The translations under genes and the position numbers were made by a program. Positions 9,088 through 18,400 of a stretch of 64,000 nucleotides of DNA are shown here, one piece after another. This stretch comes from JAMXLO01 sp041487355 (GTDB taxonomy: Bacteria > Pseudomonadota > Alphaproteobacteria > Acetobacterales > Acetobacteraceae), in contig JBGPND010000002.1 in the NCBI GenBank assembly GCA_041487355.1, positions 1-64,000 on the forward strand, in the 5' to 3' direction. The stretch's first letter is position 1, and every line of letters starts with the position of its first letter. The notes below the pieces were generated by a model that worked only from the letters and a program-made list of their open reading frames with translations, ran no database searches and had not been told where the DNA came from.

Positions 9088-10203
9088 ATGGAAGACAGCC
9101 TCGTCATCGACATGGTCCGCAAGTTCTCCCAGGACCGGCTTGCCCCTGGCGCCGCCGCCCGCGAGAAGGCCGGTGCCATTGAACCGGAGATCATCCGCGA
9201 ACTCGGCGAACTCGGCATATTCGGCGCCACCACGCCCGCGCAGTGGGACGGCTCGGAGATCGATCCCGTCACCTATGCGCTGCTGCTCGAGGAGATCGCC
9301 GCCGGCGACGGCTCCGTCTCCACCATGGTGAGCGTGCACAACTCGCCCACCTGCATCGTCATCGACCAGTACGGCACCGACGCGCAGAAGGACCGCTGGC
9401 TGCGTCCGCTCGCCACCGGCGCCGCGGTCGGCTCGTTCGCATTGACCGAGCCACAGGCCGGCTCCGACGCATCGAACCTGCGCACGCGCGCGGTGAAGCG
9501 CGGCGACCGCTACGTGATCAACGGCGCCAAGCAGTTCATCTCCTCGGGCAGCATTCCCGGCAGCACGGTGCTGTTCGCCGTCACCGACCCTGCAGCCGGC
9601 CGCAAGGGCATCACCTGCTTCGTCGTCGACAAATCTACACCAGGCTATGTCGTCGCCCGCAGGGAGGAGAAGCTCGGCCAGAAGGCTTCCGAGACGTGCG
9701 CCTTGCTGTTCGAGAACATGGAGGTGCCGGAAGACCAGCGCATCGGTGCCGAGGGCGAAGGCTATCGCATCGCTCTGTCCACGCTCGAGTCGGGCCGCAT
9801 CGGCATCGCCGCGCAGAGTGTCGGCATGGCGCGCGCCGCGCTGGACTACGCGGTGGCGTACGCCAAGGACCGCCAAGCCTTCGGCAGCCGCATCATCGAC
9901 CTGCAGGCGGTGGGTTTCCGTCTGGTCGATGCGAAGACCCGTCTGGAGGCGGCGCGCCAGATGACGCTGTACGCCGCGCGGCTGAAGATGGATGGCAAGC
10001 CGGCGCTGGAGGCCGCATGCATGGCCAAGCTGTTCGCCAGCGAGGCGGCGGAGGCGGTGTGCACGGCGGCGATCCAGACTCTCGGGGGGTATGGCTATCT
10101 GGCCGACTACCCGGTGGAGCGCATCTACCGCGACGTACGGGTGTGCCAGATCTACGAGGGCACGTCGGACGTGCAGAAGCTGATCCTGCAGCGGATGCTG
10201 TAA
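9088..10203 (+). CDS. Acyl-CoA dehydrogenase
   Basis: 371 residues from ATG 9088; GTG codons at 9076 and 9079 lie within the inverted repeat and are not preferred. Family signatures are FALTEPQAGSDASNLRTRA (FAD/substrate region), YAKDRQAFGSRIIDLQAVGF and QTLGGYGYLADYPVERIYRD. The C-terminal YEGTSDVQKLILQRML includes the position of the short-chain catalytic glutamate. The enzyme oxidises an acyl-CoA to the enoyl-CoA and passes electrons to ETF. It follows the oxidoreductase directly apart from the inserted element, so the two were probably coupled before the insertion. No ribosome binding site of its own is visible; upstream sequence is the element's end. Confidence 0.93.
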   Translation: MEDSLVIDMVRKFSQDRLAPGAAAREKAGAIEPEIIRELGELGIFGATTPAQWDGSEIDPVTYALLLEEIAAGDGSVSTMVSVHNSPTCIVIDQYGTDAQKDRWLRPLATGAAVGSFALTEPQAGSDASNLRTRAVKRGDRYVINGAKQFISSGSIPGSTVLFAVTDPAAGRKGITCFVVDKSTPGYVVARREEKLGQKASETCALLFENMEVPEDQRIGAEGEGYRIALSTLESGRIGIAAQSVGMARAALDYAVAYAKDRQAFGSRIIDLQAVGFRLVDAKTRLEAARQMTLYAARLKMDGKPALEAACMAKLFASEAAEAVCTAAIQTLGGYGYLADYPVERIYRDVRVCQIYEGTSDVQKLILQRML

Positions 10204-10211
10204 GCGACCAG

Positions 10212-10817
10212 ATGTCGAATAGGGACCGAGTCCTAGCCTATTTGAAATCGATCGCTCCACGGACGGCGACCAATGCGGACATCTGCTCAGCCACGGGCAT
10301 CAAGCCACGCCCACAGGTCTTCCAGATTACCCGCTTGCTAATGGACGCGCGGGCGATAAGAGGGCATCAACTTGGAAAGGAATGGCACTTCTCCTGGGAG
10401 CACGATGCTCTTCGCCAGGCGCCTTCTGCAGATATTGAGGTCGCCAATGGGCCGCCGCTGCACGATCGATCCGGCATATCGACGATAACGCCCGCTGAAT
10501 TCGAGCTGCTTGCGCGGGTCGCAATGGAACGCCATTACAACGTCACGCTACGGCCTGGCAGCGTCCCTGGAGTACCCAAGAGGTTCGATCTCGTTTCCAA
10601 CGATCGCAGCGTTGTAGGCGACGCAAAATACTTCACGCTCGTCAACGGAATCAGCGTGCCGCCAGCAAAGTTTTCGATAATAGCCGAATACGTATGGTTG
10701 CTGGAAAAGTGCCCGCACGAAGTCGGTTTCTTATTTTCGGCAACGACCGCCGTGTTCCGGAACGGTGGCTGGGAACGTACGGATCACTGGCCTTGGGCGT
10801 TGAATTTTACTTCTTGA
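10212..10817 (+). CDS. Small winged-helix plus PD-(D/E)XK-like nuclease domain protein (hypothetical)
   Basis: 201 residues from ATG 10212, 8 nt after the acyl-CoA dehydrogenase stop. Residues 1-60 look like a DNA-binding winged helix (RDRVLAYLKSIAPRTATNAD, then QITRLLMDARAIRG). The C-terminal half contains ERHYNVTLRPGSVPGVPKRF followed by DLVSNDRSVVGDAKYF (about residues 125-141). This pattern, an aspartate then a (D/E)xK-like DAK on a hydrophobic strand, suggests an Mrr/Holliday-junction-resolvase-type fold. Base composition is visibly less GC-rich than the neighbours (for example GGCATCAACTTGGAAAGG), which hints at acquisition by transfer. Function unknown; a restriction or defence role is only a possibility. 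Confidence 0.75.
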   Translation: MSNRDRVLAYLKSIAPRTATNADICSATGIKPRPQVFQITRLLMDARAIRGHQLGKEWHFSWEHDALRQAPSADIEVANGPPLHDRSGISTITPAEFELLARVAMERHYNVTLRPGSVPGVPKRFDLVSNDRSVVGDAKYFTLVNGISVPPAKFSIIAEYVWLLEKCPHEVGFLFSATTAVFRNGGWERTDHWPWALNFTS

Positions 10818-11032
10818 CAAAAGAAGGTGGCCTTCAGCTCCTCACTTGAGGAATCGACAGCAGCGACCTCGTGGAATTCAATGCGGCGAACGCGATCAGG
10901 TTCACCATCTATCGGGAGCGCCCCAGCGGCAGCCCGGGTGATCCCGACAGCTTCGGCGGCCAGCAACACCCCCCCTGCTTGACCCGGAGGTCGGCAATCG
11001 GTGATCTCTGACCGCAACGACGGGAGGGGAAC

Positions 11033-12541
11033 ATGCGACACTTGAAGACCGCCGGCATCGGTGCCGTCCTGCTCATGATTGCCGCCTCGGCGGAGGCGGC
11101 TGGTACGTTGCGCATCGGCATGCAGGACGATCCGGACGCGCTGGACCCGGCCCGTGGCGGCACCTTCGCCGGGCGCATCGTGTTCGCCAGCCTGTGCGAC
11201 AAGCTGGTCGATCTCAGCCCTGACCTGAAATTCGGGCCGCAGCTTGCCATCGACTGGTCGTGGTCGGCCGATGGCAAGGCGCTGACCTTGACATTGCGCG
11301 AGGGCGTGAAGTTCCACGACGGTGAACCGTTCAACGCCGACGCCGTCCGCGTGAACATCGAGCGCTACCGTACGGCGCCGGAAAGCAACCGCAAGGGCGA
11401 GCTGCGGCCGATCACCGGCGTGGAGGTGATCGATCCGAAGACGGTGCGCCTCGTGCTGTCGCAGCCCTACGCGCCGCTGATCGCCGTGCTGTCGGACCGC
11501 GCCGGCATGATGGGCTCGCCCAAGGCACTGGAGCGACTGGGCAAGGACTTCGCCACCGGCCCGGTGTGCGCCGGCCCATTCCGTTTCATCGAGCGCGTGC
11601 CACAGGACCGCATGGTGCTCGACCGCTTCCCCGGTTACTGGAACGCGGGCGCCATCCATGTCGACCGGATCGTGTTCCGTCCGATCGCGGATTCCACCGT
11701 GCGGCTGGTGAACCTGCAGACCGGCCAGCTCGACATGCTGGAGGAGCTGGCAGCCACGGATGCGGCGAAAGTCGAGAAGGATCCGAAGCTGAAACTGCGC
11801 GGCGTGACGTCGCTCGGCTACGAGGCGATCGACATCAACCTGGCGCATGGCCCGGCGGCGGACAATCCGCTGGCCAAGGACCCGCGCGTGCGCGCGGCGC
11901 TGGAGGCAGCGATCGATCGCAATGCGCTGAACCAGGTGGTGATGGACGGGCGCTTCGTGCCTGACAACCAGGCCGAGCTGCCGACCAGTCCGTATTTCAA
12001 CAAGAGTTTCCCGGTGCCTGGCCGCGATGTCGCCAAGGCGAAGGCATTGCTGAAGGAGGCAGGGCTCGATCGGCTGACGTTCAGCCTGCGCACCCTGAAC
12101 ACGTCGAGCGACACGCAGATCGGCGAGGTGCTGCAGTCCATGGCGGCCGAGGCGGGGATCGACATCAAGGTGGTTTCCGGTGAAACCAACGCCAACATCC
12201 AGGCGATGAATGCCGGCGACTACCAGACCAATCTGGTGATCTGGAGCGGGCGTTCCGATCCGGACTTCAACATCGTGCAGTTTCTCGCCTGCGACGGGTT
12301 CCAGAACTGGGCGAAGTACTGCAATCCGAAATTCGACGATGCGCTGAACCGCGGCAGAGCGGCGACCGACCTGGCGCAACGCGCGGCGGCGTATCATGAG
12401 GCGGCGTCGATCTATCTGGCGGAGCGGCCGCTGATCTTCCTGTTCCACATGACCTGGCTCTACGCCCACAGCGACAGGCTGAAGGGCTTCACGCCGGTCC
12501 CGGACGGCCTGATCCGGCCGCAGGGGCTGATGTTGGAATAG
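11033..12541 (+). CDS. Peptide/nickel-type ABC transporter solute-binding protein (family 5)
   Basis: 502 residues with a signal peptide (residues 1-23, cleavage after AEA-A) and a mature start GTLRIGMQDDPDALDPARGG. Family-5 hallmarks follow: LREGVKFHDGEPFNADAVR and GPFRFIERVPQDRMVLDRF. The protein should act in the periplasm, binding oligopeptides, opines or similar and delivering them to a membrane permease. No permease or ATPase genes adjoin it, so it is an orphan here. The ATG is preceded by GGGAGGGG. The 215 bases upstream (10818-11032) hold no recognisable gene or promoter. Confidence 0.9.
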   Translation: MRHLKTAGIGAVLLMIAASAEAAGTLRIGMQDDPDALDPARGGTFAGRIVFASLCDKLVDLSPDLKFGPQLAIDWSWSADGKALTLTLREGVKFHDGEPFNADAVRVNIERYRTAPESNRKGELRPITGVEVIDPKTVRLVLSQPYAPLIAVLSDRAGMMGSPKALERLGKDFATGPVCAGPFRFIERVPQDRMVLDRFPGYWNAGAIHVDRIVFRPIADSTVRLVNLQTGQLDMLEELAATDAAKVEKDPKLKLRGVTSLGYEAIDINLAHGPAADNPLAKDPRVRAALEAAIDRNALNQVVMDGRFVPDNQAELPTSPYFNKSFPVPGRDVAKAKALLKEAGLDRLTFSLRTLNTSSDTQIGEVLQSMAAEAGIDIKVVSGETNANIQAMNAGDYQTNLVIWSGRSDPDFNIVQFLACDGFQNWAKYCNPKFDDALNRGRAATDLAQRAAAYHEAASIYLAERPLIFLFHMTWLYAHSDRLKGFTPVPDGLIRPQGLMLE

Positions 12542-12550
12542 CAAGAAGAC

Positions 12551-12614
12551 TCACCACAAAGACACGAACGCACGAAGTAGCAGCCAACTTCGTGCCTTCG
12601 TGTCTTTGTGGTGA
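12551..12614. repeat. MITE-like hairpin, mini-copy of the GxxExxY element ends
   Basis: Two 28-nt arms (12551-12578 and 12587-12614) form an inverted repeat with a single mismatch and an 8-nt loop. Each starts TCACCACAAAGACACGAA, the same sequence as the ends of the 8619-9085 element. There is no internal gene. It lies between the convergent stops of the solute-binding protein (12541) and the enoyl-CoA hydratase (12625), where it may serve as a terminator. No clear target duplication is seen. Confidence 0.85.
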
Positions 12615-12624
12615 AGTCTTGATC

Positions 12625-13392
12625 TCAGGAAAAGCGCGAGAAGTCCGGCTTGCGCTTCTCCGTGAACGCAGCGAACGCTTCCTTCGCCTCGGGTGAGCCG
12701 AGCCGTTCGCGAAACAGCACGAGCTCCTCCTCCATCCGTCCCGCCACGTCGGGCTCGCCATGCCTGATCAGTCGCTTGCTGAGCCGCACCGCCTGGGGCG
12801 GCAGAGCCGCGAGCCGGCGTGCCATGTCGCGCGCGGTGTCCATCAGCGCCGCGTCGTCCACCACACGGTTCACGAAGCCCCACTCATGTGCCGTCTCGGC
12901 ATCCATTGGCTCGCCGAGCAGCAGAAGCGCGCTCGCGCGCTGGTAGCCCAGCAGACGCGGGAACAGCAGCGAGCTTGCCGCCTCCGGCACCAGGCCCAGG
13001 CTGGTGAACGGCATCACGAAACGCGCCGAACGTGCCGCGATGATCAGGTCGCAATGCGCCAGCATCGTCGTGCCCACGCCGACCGCGGCGCCGTTCACCG
13101 CCGCTATCAGCGGCTTCTGCATCGACGAAATCGCCGGCAGGAAGCGCGGCGCCGAACTGCGCTCGCCACTGGCCGTGCGCGACTGGAAATCCGTTATGTC
13201 GTTGCCGGACGTGAACGTGTCGCCGGTGCCGGTCAGCAGCGCGACACGCAGCGTGGGATCGGTGTCCACCTGCTCGAACGCGGCAGCCATCGCGTCGTAC
13301 ATCGCCCGCGTCAGCGCGTTCTTCTTCTCCGGCCGGTCGAGGCGGATCTCCAGCACGCCGTCGGCTCGGGAGATGACGACATTTTCGCTCAT
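12625..13392 (-). CDS. Enoyl-CoA hydratase/isomerase family protein
   Basis: 255 residues of crotonase fold: LTGTGDTFTSGNDITDF in the first oxyanion-hole region, NGAAVGVGTTMLAHCDLIIA in the second, and a C-terminal FAAFTEKRKPDFSRF. The family hydrates or isomerises enoyl-CoA esters, and the substrate cannot be read from sequence. In the position where many hydratases have the catalytic glutamate pair, this protein has LLFPRLLGYQRAS, so it may be one of the noncanonical members. It lies 7 nt after the Uma2 gene and probably ends the leftward speD-speE transcript. Confidence 0.88.
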   Translation of the reverse strand: MSENVVISRADGVLEIRLDRPEKKNALTRAMYDAMAAAFEQVDTDPTLRVALLTGTGDTFTSGNDITDFQSRTASGERSSAPRFLPAISSMQKPLIAAVNGAAVGVGTTMLAHCDLIIAARSARFVMPFTSLGLVPEAASSLLFPRLLGYQRASALLLLGEPMDAETAHEWGFVNRVVDDAALMDTARDMARRLAALPPQAVRLSKRLIRHGEPDVAGRMEEELVLFRERLGSPEAKEAFAAFTEKRKPDFSRFS

Positions 13393-13399
13393 CGGAGGA

Positions 13400-13930
13400 T
13401 CATGTTCCGTAGATGGCTGCCATTGGGATGCTGACGCCTATTTCGGGAAGCTTCAGTATGGCATCGAGCCCAGCCACCACCTCGGCTTCCCACACGGCGG
13501 AGCGGCGTCGGATCGTGACCTCCGGGCGTTCCTGTTCCAGCCAGACGTAAACCATGATGGCGGGCACGGCCGCGTATTCGATGGCCTTCACCCTCCGGTC
13601 GGTCAACGCCGTCGACGGCGACAGGACTTCAAAAACTGCCGTCGGCGCAACGAGATCGCCGTCTTCGTCGGAGCCTCCGCAAACGACACTGGCGTCAGGA
13701 TAGCGCACTCGACCGATGGTCAGTACCTTGAGTTCCGGCCCGAAAGGCTCGCATGGAGGTTTCACGCGATTCACCAGCGCCGCTGACAGCCGAATGGCCA
13801 CGCGCGCGTGAGGCCGGCTGCCGCCGGTCATGGCGACCGGCTGGATGCCGTCGAACTCGTAGCGCTCCGACTGGGATCGCTCCCATGCCAGGAACTCATC
13901 CAGCGTCAGAGGCTTCAGCGATGCACTCAT
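13400..13930 (-). CDS. Uma2-family (DUF820) putative endonuclease-fold protein
   Basis: 176 residues from ATG 13928-13930, which overlaps the speE stop as ATGA. The sequence has the Uma2 layout: LTLDEFLAWERSQSERYEFD at the N-terminus, VRYPDASVVCGG in the middle, then APTAVFEVLSPSTALTDRRV and a C-terminal strand-rich part. The fold belongs to the PD-(D/E)XK superfamily. These proteins are abundant in bacteria with many palindromic repeats and their function is not established. Coupling to speE is probably incidental. Confidence 0.85.
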   Translation of the reverse strand: MSASLKPLTLDEFLAWERSQSERYEFDGIQPVAMTGGSRPHARVAIRLSAALVNRVKPPCEPFGPELKVLTIGRVRYPDASVVCGGSDEDGDLVAPTAVFEVLSPSTALTDRRVKAIEYAAVPAIMVYVWLEQERPEVTIRRRSAVWEAEVVAGLDAILKLPEIGVSIPMAAIYGT

Positions 13931-14808
13931 GCAGGCGACGCTATCACCGGCAGATGCTGCGCGATATAGGGCGGCAGGTTGAATGCCCCGACATGGATCT
14001 CCGGCGTCCAGTAGCGCGTGCCGCCGAGAATGCCGGAGGCCCGCGCGCGTGCCCGAATCGCGTCCACGCCGACACGCGTCAACGACGCATCCTTCGCCGC
14101 CCAACCCAGCGTCATGAACCCACCGACATAGGTCGGCACCGCCGCGACATATGCGGTGACGCATGGAAAGAACTTCGCCCGCCGCGCACTGGTCTCGCGC
14201 AGTTCGTCGGCCTGCATGAACGGCACGCCGCACTGGTTCACCACCAGCCCACGCGCGGTCAGGATGCGCGCGCAGTTGGCGTAGAACTCGTCGGTGAACA
14301 GCACCTCGCCGACGCCGATCGGGTCGGTGGAATCGACGATGATCGCATCGAACGCCGCGTCGGGCGCGCGCTTCACGTAGTCGATGCCATCGCCCACGAT
14401 CACCTCGGCGCGCGGATCGTTCCAGGCATCGCCGCCGACTGCCGGCAGGAACTCCTTGGCCAGGCGGATCACCTCGCCGTCGATCTCCGCCATCACCGCG
14501 CGCTTGACCGTCCTGTGCTGCAGCACGCGCCGCAGCACGCCGCCATCGCCGGCGCCGATGATCAGCACGTTCTCCGCCGCGCCATGCGCCAGCAGCGGCA
14601 CATGCGCCAGCATCTCCTGGTAGACGAACTCATCGGCCTCGGTGATCTGGATCACGCCATCCAGCACCATGACGCGCCCGTGCGAGTAGCTCTCGAAGAT
14701 CACGATGTCCTGGAACGGGCTCTGCACCCGCGCCAGCTCGCGCTTCACCAGGAAGCGCTGGCCCCAATCGGGATACAGCGTCTCGTTGATCCAGCTATCG
14801 GTCGCCAT
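13927..14808 (-). CDS. speE: Polyamine aminopropyltransferase (spermidine synthase)
   Basis: 293 residues from ATG 14806-14808, with homology beginning at SWINETLYPDWGQRFLVKRE. The dcSAM-binding core is clear: MVLDGVIQITEADEFVYQEM, VLIIGAGDGGVLRRVLQH and AIIVDSTDPIGVGEVLFTDE, the last containing the catalytic aspartate region. The enzyme transfers the aminopropyl group from decarboxylated SAM to putrescine. It sits just downstream of speD, which makes the decarboxylated SAM, so the two form a spermidine-producing pair. Confidence 0.95.
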   Translation of the reverse strand: MATDSWINETLYPDWGQRFLVKRELARVQSPFQDIVIFESYSHGRVMVLDGVIQITEADEFVYQEMLAHVPLLAHGAAENVLIIGAGDGGVLRRVLQHRTVKRAVMAEIDGEVIRLAKEFLPAVGGDAWNDPRAEVIVGDGIDYVKRAPDAAFDAIIVDSTDPIGVGEVLFTDEFYANCARILTARGLVVNQCGVPFMQADELRETSARRAKFFPCVTAYVAAVPTYVGGFMTLGWAAKDASLTRVGVDAIRARARASGILGGTRYWTPEIHVGAFNLPPYIAQHLPVIASPA

Positions 14809-14877
14809 CGCCGGTCTCCAAGCAGAACGGCCCGGACAACGAGCGTCCCGGCCGCGCCTCACATCATGAACGTCGGA

Positions 14878-15330
14878 TTACGCGATAAGCCCGCGCCGCT
14901 GCTCGGCCAGAAGGATGGACTTCGGACTGAACGTCTCCTTCAGCACGGGCAGCGAGCGATACGGATCGCAGGAGCCGCACATGAAGATGTCCACCGCGGC
15001 GAAGTCGTGCTCGGGCCAAGTGTGGATGGAGATGTGGCTCTCCGCCAGCACCAGAACGCCGCTCACGCCGCCATCCGGCCCGAAATGGTGGAAATGGCTG
15101 TGCAGTATCGTCGCGTTGGCCGCTTCGGCAGCATCGCGCAACGCACGGTCGATCAGCTCCGGATCCGCGAGGTTGCTGGCACCCCACAGATCCAGCAGCA
15201 GATGCGTGCCGGCGAACTTCACGCCATCCTTCTCGACGAAATAGTCCTTCTGGGCGTCGGTGCCACCGGACTCCGTGTGGATCTCGCTCGGATTATCCGA
15301 GACCATCCCCAGTGGGCTGAGTGCGTCCAT
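14878..15330 (-). CDS. speD: S-adenosylmethionine decarboxylase proenzyme
   Basis: 150 residues, the size of the prokaryotic class 1B enzyme. The self-processing site is visible in LAESHISIHTWPEHDFAAVD: cleavage between E and S generates the pyruvoyl cofactor. GTHLLLDLWGA near residue 40 and FMCGSCDP further on carry the other conserved residues. The gene is 69 nt upstream of speE on the same strand. The N-terminal 35 residues before GVKFAGTHLL are longer than in some homologues but contain no better start. Confidence 0.95.
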   Translation of the reverse strand: MDALSPLGMVSDNPSEIHTESGGTDAQKDYFVEKDGVKFAGTHLLLDLWGASNLADPELIDRALRDAAEAANATILHSHFHHFGPDGGVSGVLVLAESHISIHTWPEHDFAAVDIFMCGSCDPYRSLPVLKETFSPKSILLAEQRRGLIA

Positions 15331-15425
15331 CGCGTACCCTGTTCCTACCAGCAGACAGCCTGTTGAACGGGCGCGAGCTGCGTCCGTTCCCTGGGGCCAA
15401 GGCGGCCGAACATGGGGAAAGGGGG

Positions 15426-15454
15426 GGCAGCATGCAAGAGGGTTTTTTGCTGCC
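15426..15454 (-). terminator. Possible stem-loop after the AMIN/TPR gene
   Basis: A 7-bp stem (GGCAGCA / TGCTGCC) encloses a 15-nt loop. It lies between the end of the leftward AMIN/TPR gene (15481) and the start of speD (15330). Read leftward the stem is followed by a pyrimidine run (CCCCCTTTCCCC) rather than a true T-run, so the call is weak. The interval 15331-15480 holds no gene. Confidence 0.25.
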
Positions 15455-15480
15455 GCCGTGATCGGGAGAGCGCGCCGACG

Positions 15481-18400
15481 CTAGGGGATCTGCCGCGGCG
15501 GCGGCTGCAATGCCTTCAACTGGCCAGGGAGCCCACGCGCCAGGGCGGCCTCCTGGCCGGATCGCTTCAGGTCGGCGACGCTGCGCACCTGGTCCGCGGT
15601 GAGCAGGCGGAACATGTCGGCCAACGGCCCGGATTCCATCCGCGCCCCATCACGCCGGCGAAGCGTGGTCAGCGTCGCTTCGTCGCCTGCCCGCGCCGCG
15701 GCTGTTGCCATCCGCAGCAGAGTCCGGCGCTGGGCGTCATCCAGCTTGCCCTCCGCCGGCACGGTCCTGGCCGCGTAGGTGCTCAGCGCCTTCTGCGCCG
15801 CCGGCCAGTCGTTGGCGCGTTCCAGGATTGTCGCCCGTGCTTCATCGGCGGACGCGGTATCCAGCGAACCCAGCGCGGCCAGCGCGCGGTCCGCGTCGCC
15901 GCGGCGCGCATACGCCGCCGCAAGCAGCAGCGTTCGGCGCTCCGCCAGATCCGCCGGCGGGTCTTCCACGCTGGACACGGCGAGCGCGGCGAGCGCGCCA
16001 GCCGCGTCGCCCTCGCGCAGCCGCAACGCCGCGAGCCGCGCGCCGGACCCGGCACGGCTTACACCGCCAGGCGCCGCCTGCATCAGTTTCTCGAGGACCG
16101 GCTCCGCGCGTTTTGGCAGATCGAGAGCCAGCAGCCGGTCCGCCAACTGTGCCTGCAACAGGTCGCCAGCCGGCCCAACCGGCAGGAGGTCGGCGTTCTC
16201 CTCGACCAGTGCGGCCAGTTCCAGCGGCGCCAGGGTGTCGGCCGCATCGTCGCGCAGCATGGCGGCGAACATATCGACAAGCTCGGCATGTATGGCCGGT
16301 TTGTCGGCGGGAAATATCGCCTCCGTCTCGCGCAACAGGCCGAGCGCCGAGCGCCACGCGCCGGACCGCGCCCTCAGTTCGGCAAGACGCTCGCGCAGCG
16401 AACGCTCGTGTTGATCGCCGCGCCAGGCATAGAGCAGCTTGTCCAGGCCGTCCGCCGCCTGCTTCACGTCGATACTGCCGCTGGCAAGACGCATCTCCAC
16501 CGCGCGCGCGGCGGCACGGGCATACAGCGACTGGTCCCTGGACGAGGCCAGGGCTTCATGGATCGCCAGCGCCGCCGCGGTGTCGCCCCGCGCCTCCTGC
16601 AACAGGCCACGAGCCAAGCCAAGCGCCGGGTCGTCCTTGCGCTCCGCAAGCAGGGCGGACGCCGCAGCGGTTTCGCCAGCTGTCACCAGCGTCTCGGCAA
16701 CCAGCGGCAGCAGGCGATCGCGCAACGGGGGCGGGTAAGCGAGGACGAGCGGCCAGGTCGCGGCAAACACCGCGGCAGCCTGCGGCGAACCTTCCTGCTG
16801 CTCCGCCAGGCGGACGGCGCGCCACAGCGCGATGTCGTCGGTGCCGGAAAGCCTCTGATCATCCAGTCCGGCGGCCTCATCGGCGCGGTGTGCCAGCACG
16901 GCGGCCATGCCCGCCAGCGCGGCGTTGTCCGCAGCCGCCGCCTCGCGCGGATCATCGGCGGCCGCGAGCTGCAGCAGCGCCTGGGCCTCGGCGCCGAGGC
17001 CCAGCGAAATCATTGTCTGCGCCACCGCCCGGCGTCGCGGCCCGCGGCCGAGCGCCGGCGTCGCCGCCTCATCCGCCACCTGACGGCGGAGGCGCTGCAT
17101 CAATGCCTCGGCCGGCAGGGCGGCAAAATCGAAGCGTCTGATCAGGGTGTCGGCATACGCCAGGATGTTCGCGGCGTCCGGCATTGGCGACAGAGCCAGA
17201 CTGCCTGCGCCACCAGTCAGCACGAACCCATCCTGCGCGGACCGCAAGGCAAGATCGTCGCTGATCGGCTCGACCGCAATACCCTGCCAGGTCGGCAGGA
17301 GCACGAATTCCACCGCGCGCCGGAGCACGGGGACACCCTGCCCCGCCTGCCGCTGCGTTCCCACCAGCAGAGTCGCGCCAGTGTCCGGATCGGCCAGCGT
17401 CACGACCCTGCCTGGCGCGGCGGCCGGCATGACGAGGCGACCATCGGCGGCGGTCGCATGGATCGGCTGCAGCTTCGGCTCGACCGCCACGGCCGTGATG
17501 CGCCAGGCATGCGGACCCTGCGACAGGGACAGTGCCTTGCCGGGCTCCAGGCGGACGCGGATCACGGTGGCCGTCGGCAATTGCTGGACGGTCGCCGAGC
17601 CGAATACCGGATCGTCACGCAACGGCGCCATGTCGATCGGCCGTTGCTGATCGAACACCACGAGGGCGACATTGCCACGGCGGAACGCCGCGACACCGAC
17701 CGTTGCCTCGTAGGCGACCTCCAGCATCGGGTCCGGCCCCGGCGCCAATGGCGCTGGGGCGTCGGCAACCGGGCTGACAGCCGCGACGGGGCTTTGTGGC
17801 AGTGGCGGGGCGGATACCGCGACGGCCTGTGCGGCGAGTTCGGCGGGTCGCGCGGCATCGGGCGCGGGTTTCCCCGCGACGATCGGGTCCGCGGGCTTCT
17901 CTGCCGCGGCTGGCGGCGCTGTCGGCGCGGGGGATGCGACGTGCAGCGCAGCGAGTGCTTCCGGTGGCCGGGTTTTCGGACCCGCTTGCGTCGACACAGG
18001 GGAAGGTGCCGGCACAGGGACGGCAGCCGGAGGCGCCGCAGGCATGGCCGCGGAAGCGCCGGCAACAGGGCGGCTCGCGGCGTCGGACTGCGGCGCCGGC
18101 GCAGGCGCAGGCGCCGACGAGGCACTCGCGGCAGGGCTGTAATCCCGCACGTCGATCACCAAGCTATCGCCAAGCCGCCAGTCGCGCACCACGGTGCCCG
18201 CCTGCACGATGAGCTCCACCTGGCCGGCGCCACCGGTCAGGCCAAGCACGTTATGGGGCAAGGACCGCGCGGCGCCGATCGTCACGTCGCCAGTGAACTG
18301 CACCAGCACGCGCTGATCCTGCTGGGTCAGGCGATAGTCGACCCGCGCGGGCAGGTAGAACATCACGCGCCCATAGCCCGGATGGCTGCCGACGCGCACC

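Noticed and set aside
10784..12544. 586-residue minus-strand open frame opposite the solute-binding protein
   Set aside because: It is a shadow frame rich in His, Arg and Gln; the plus strand shows clear family-5 binding-protein motifs.
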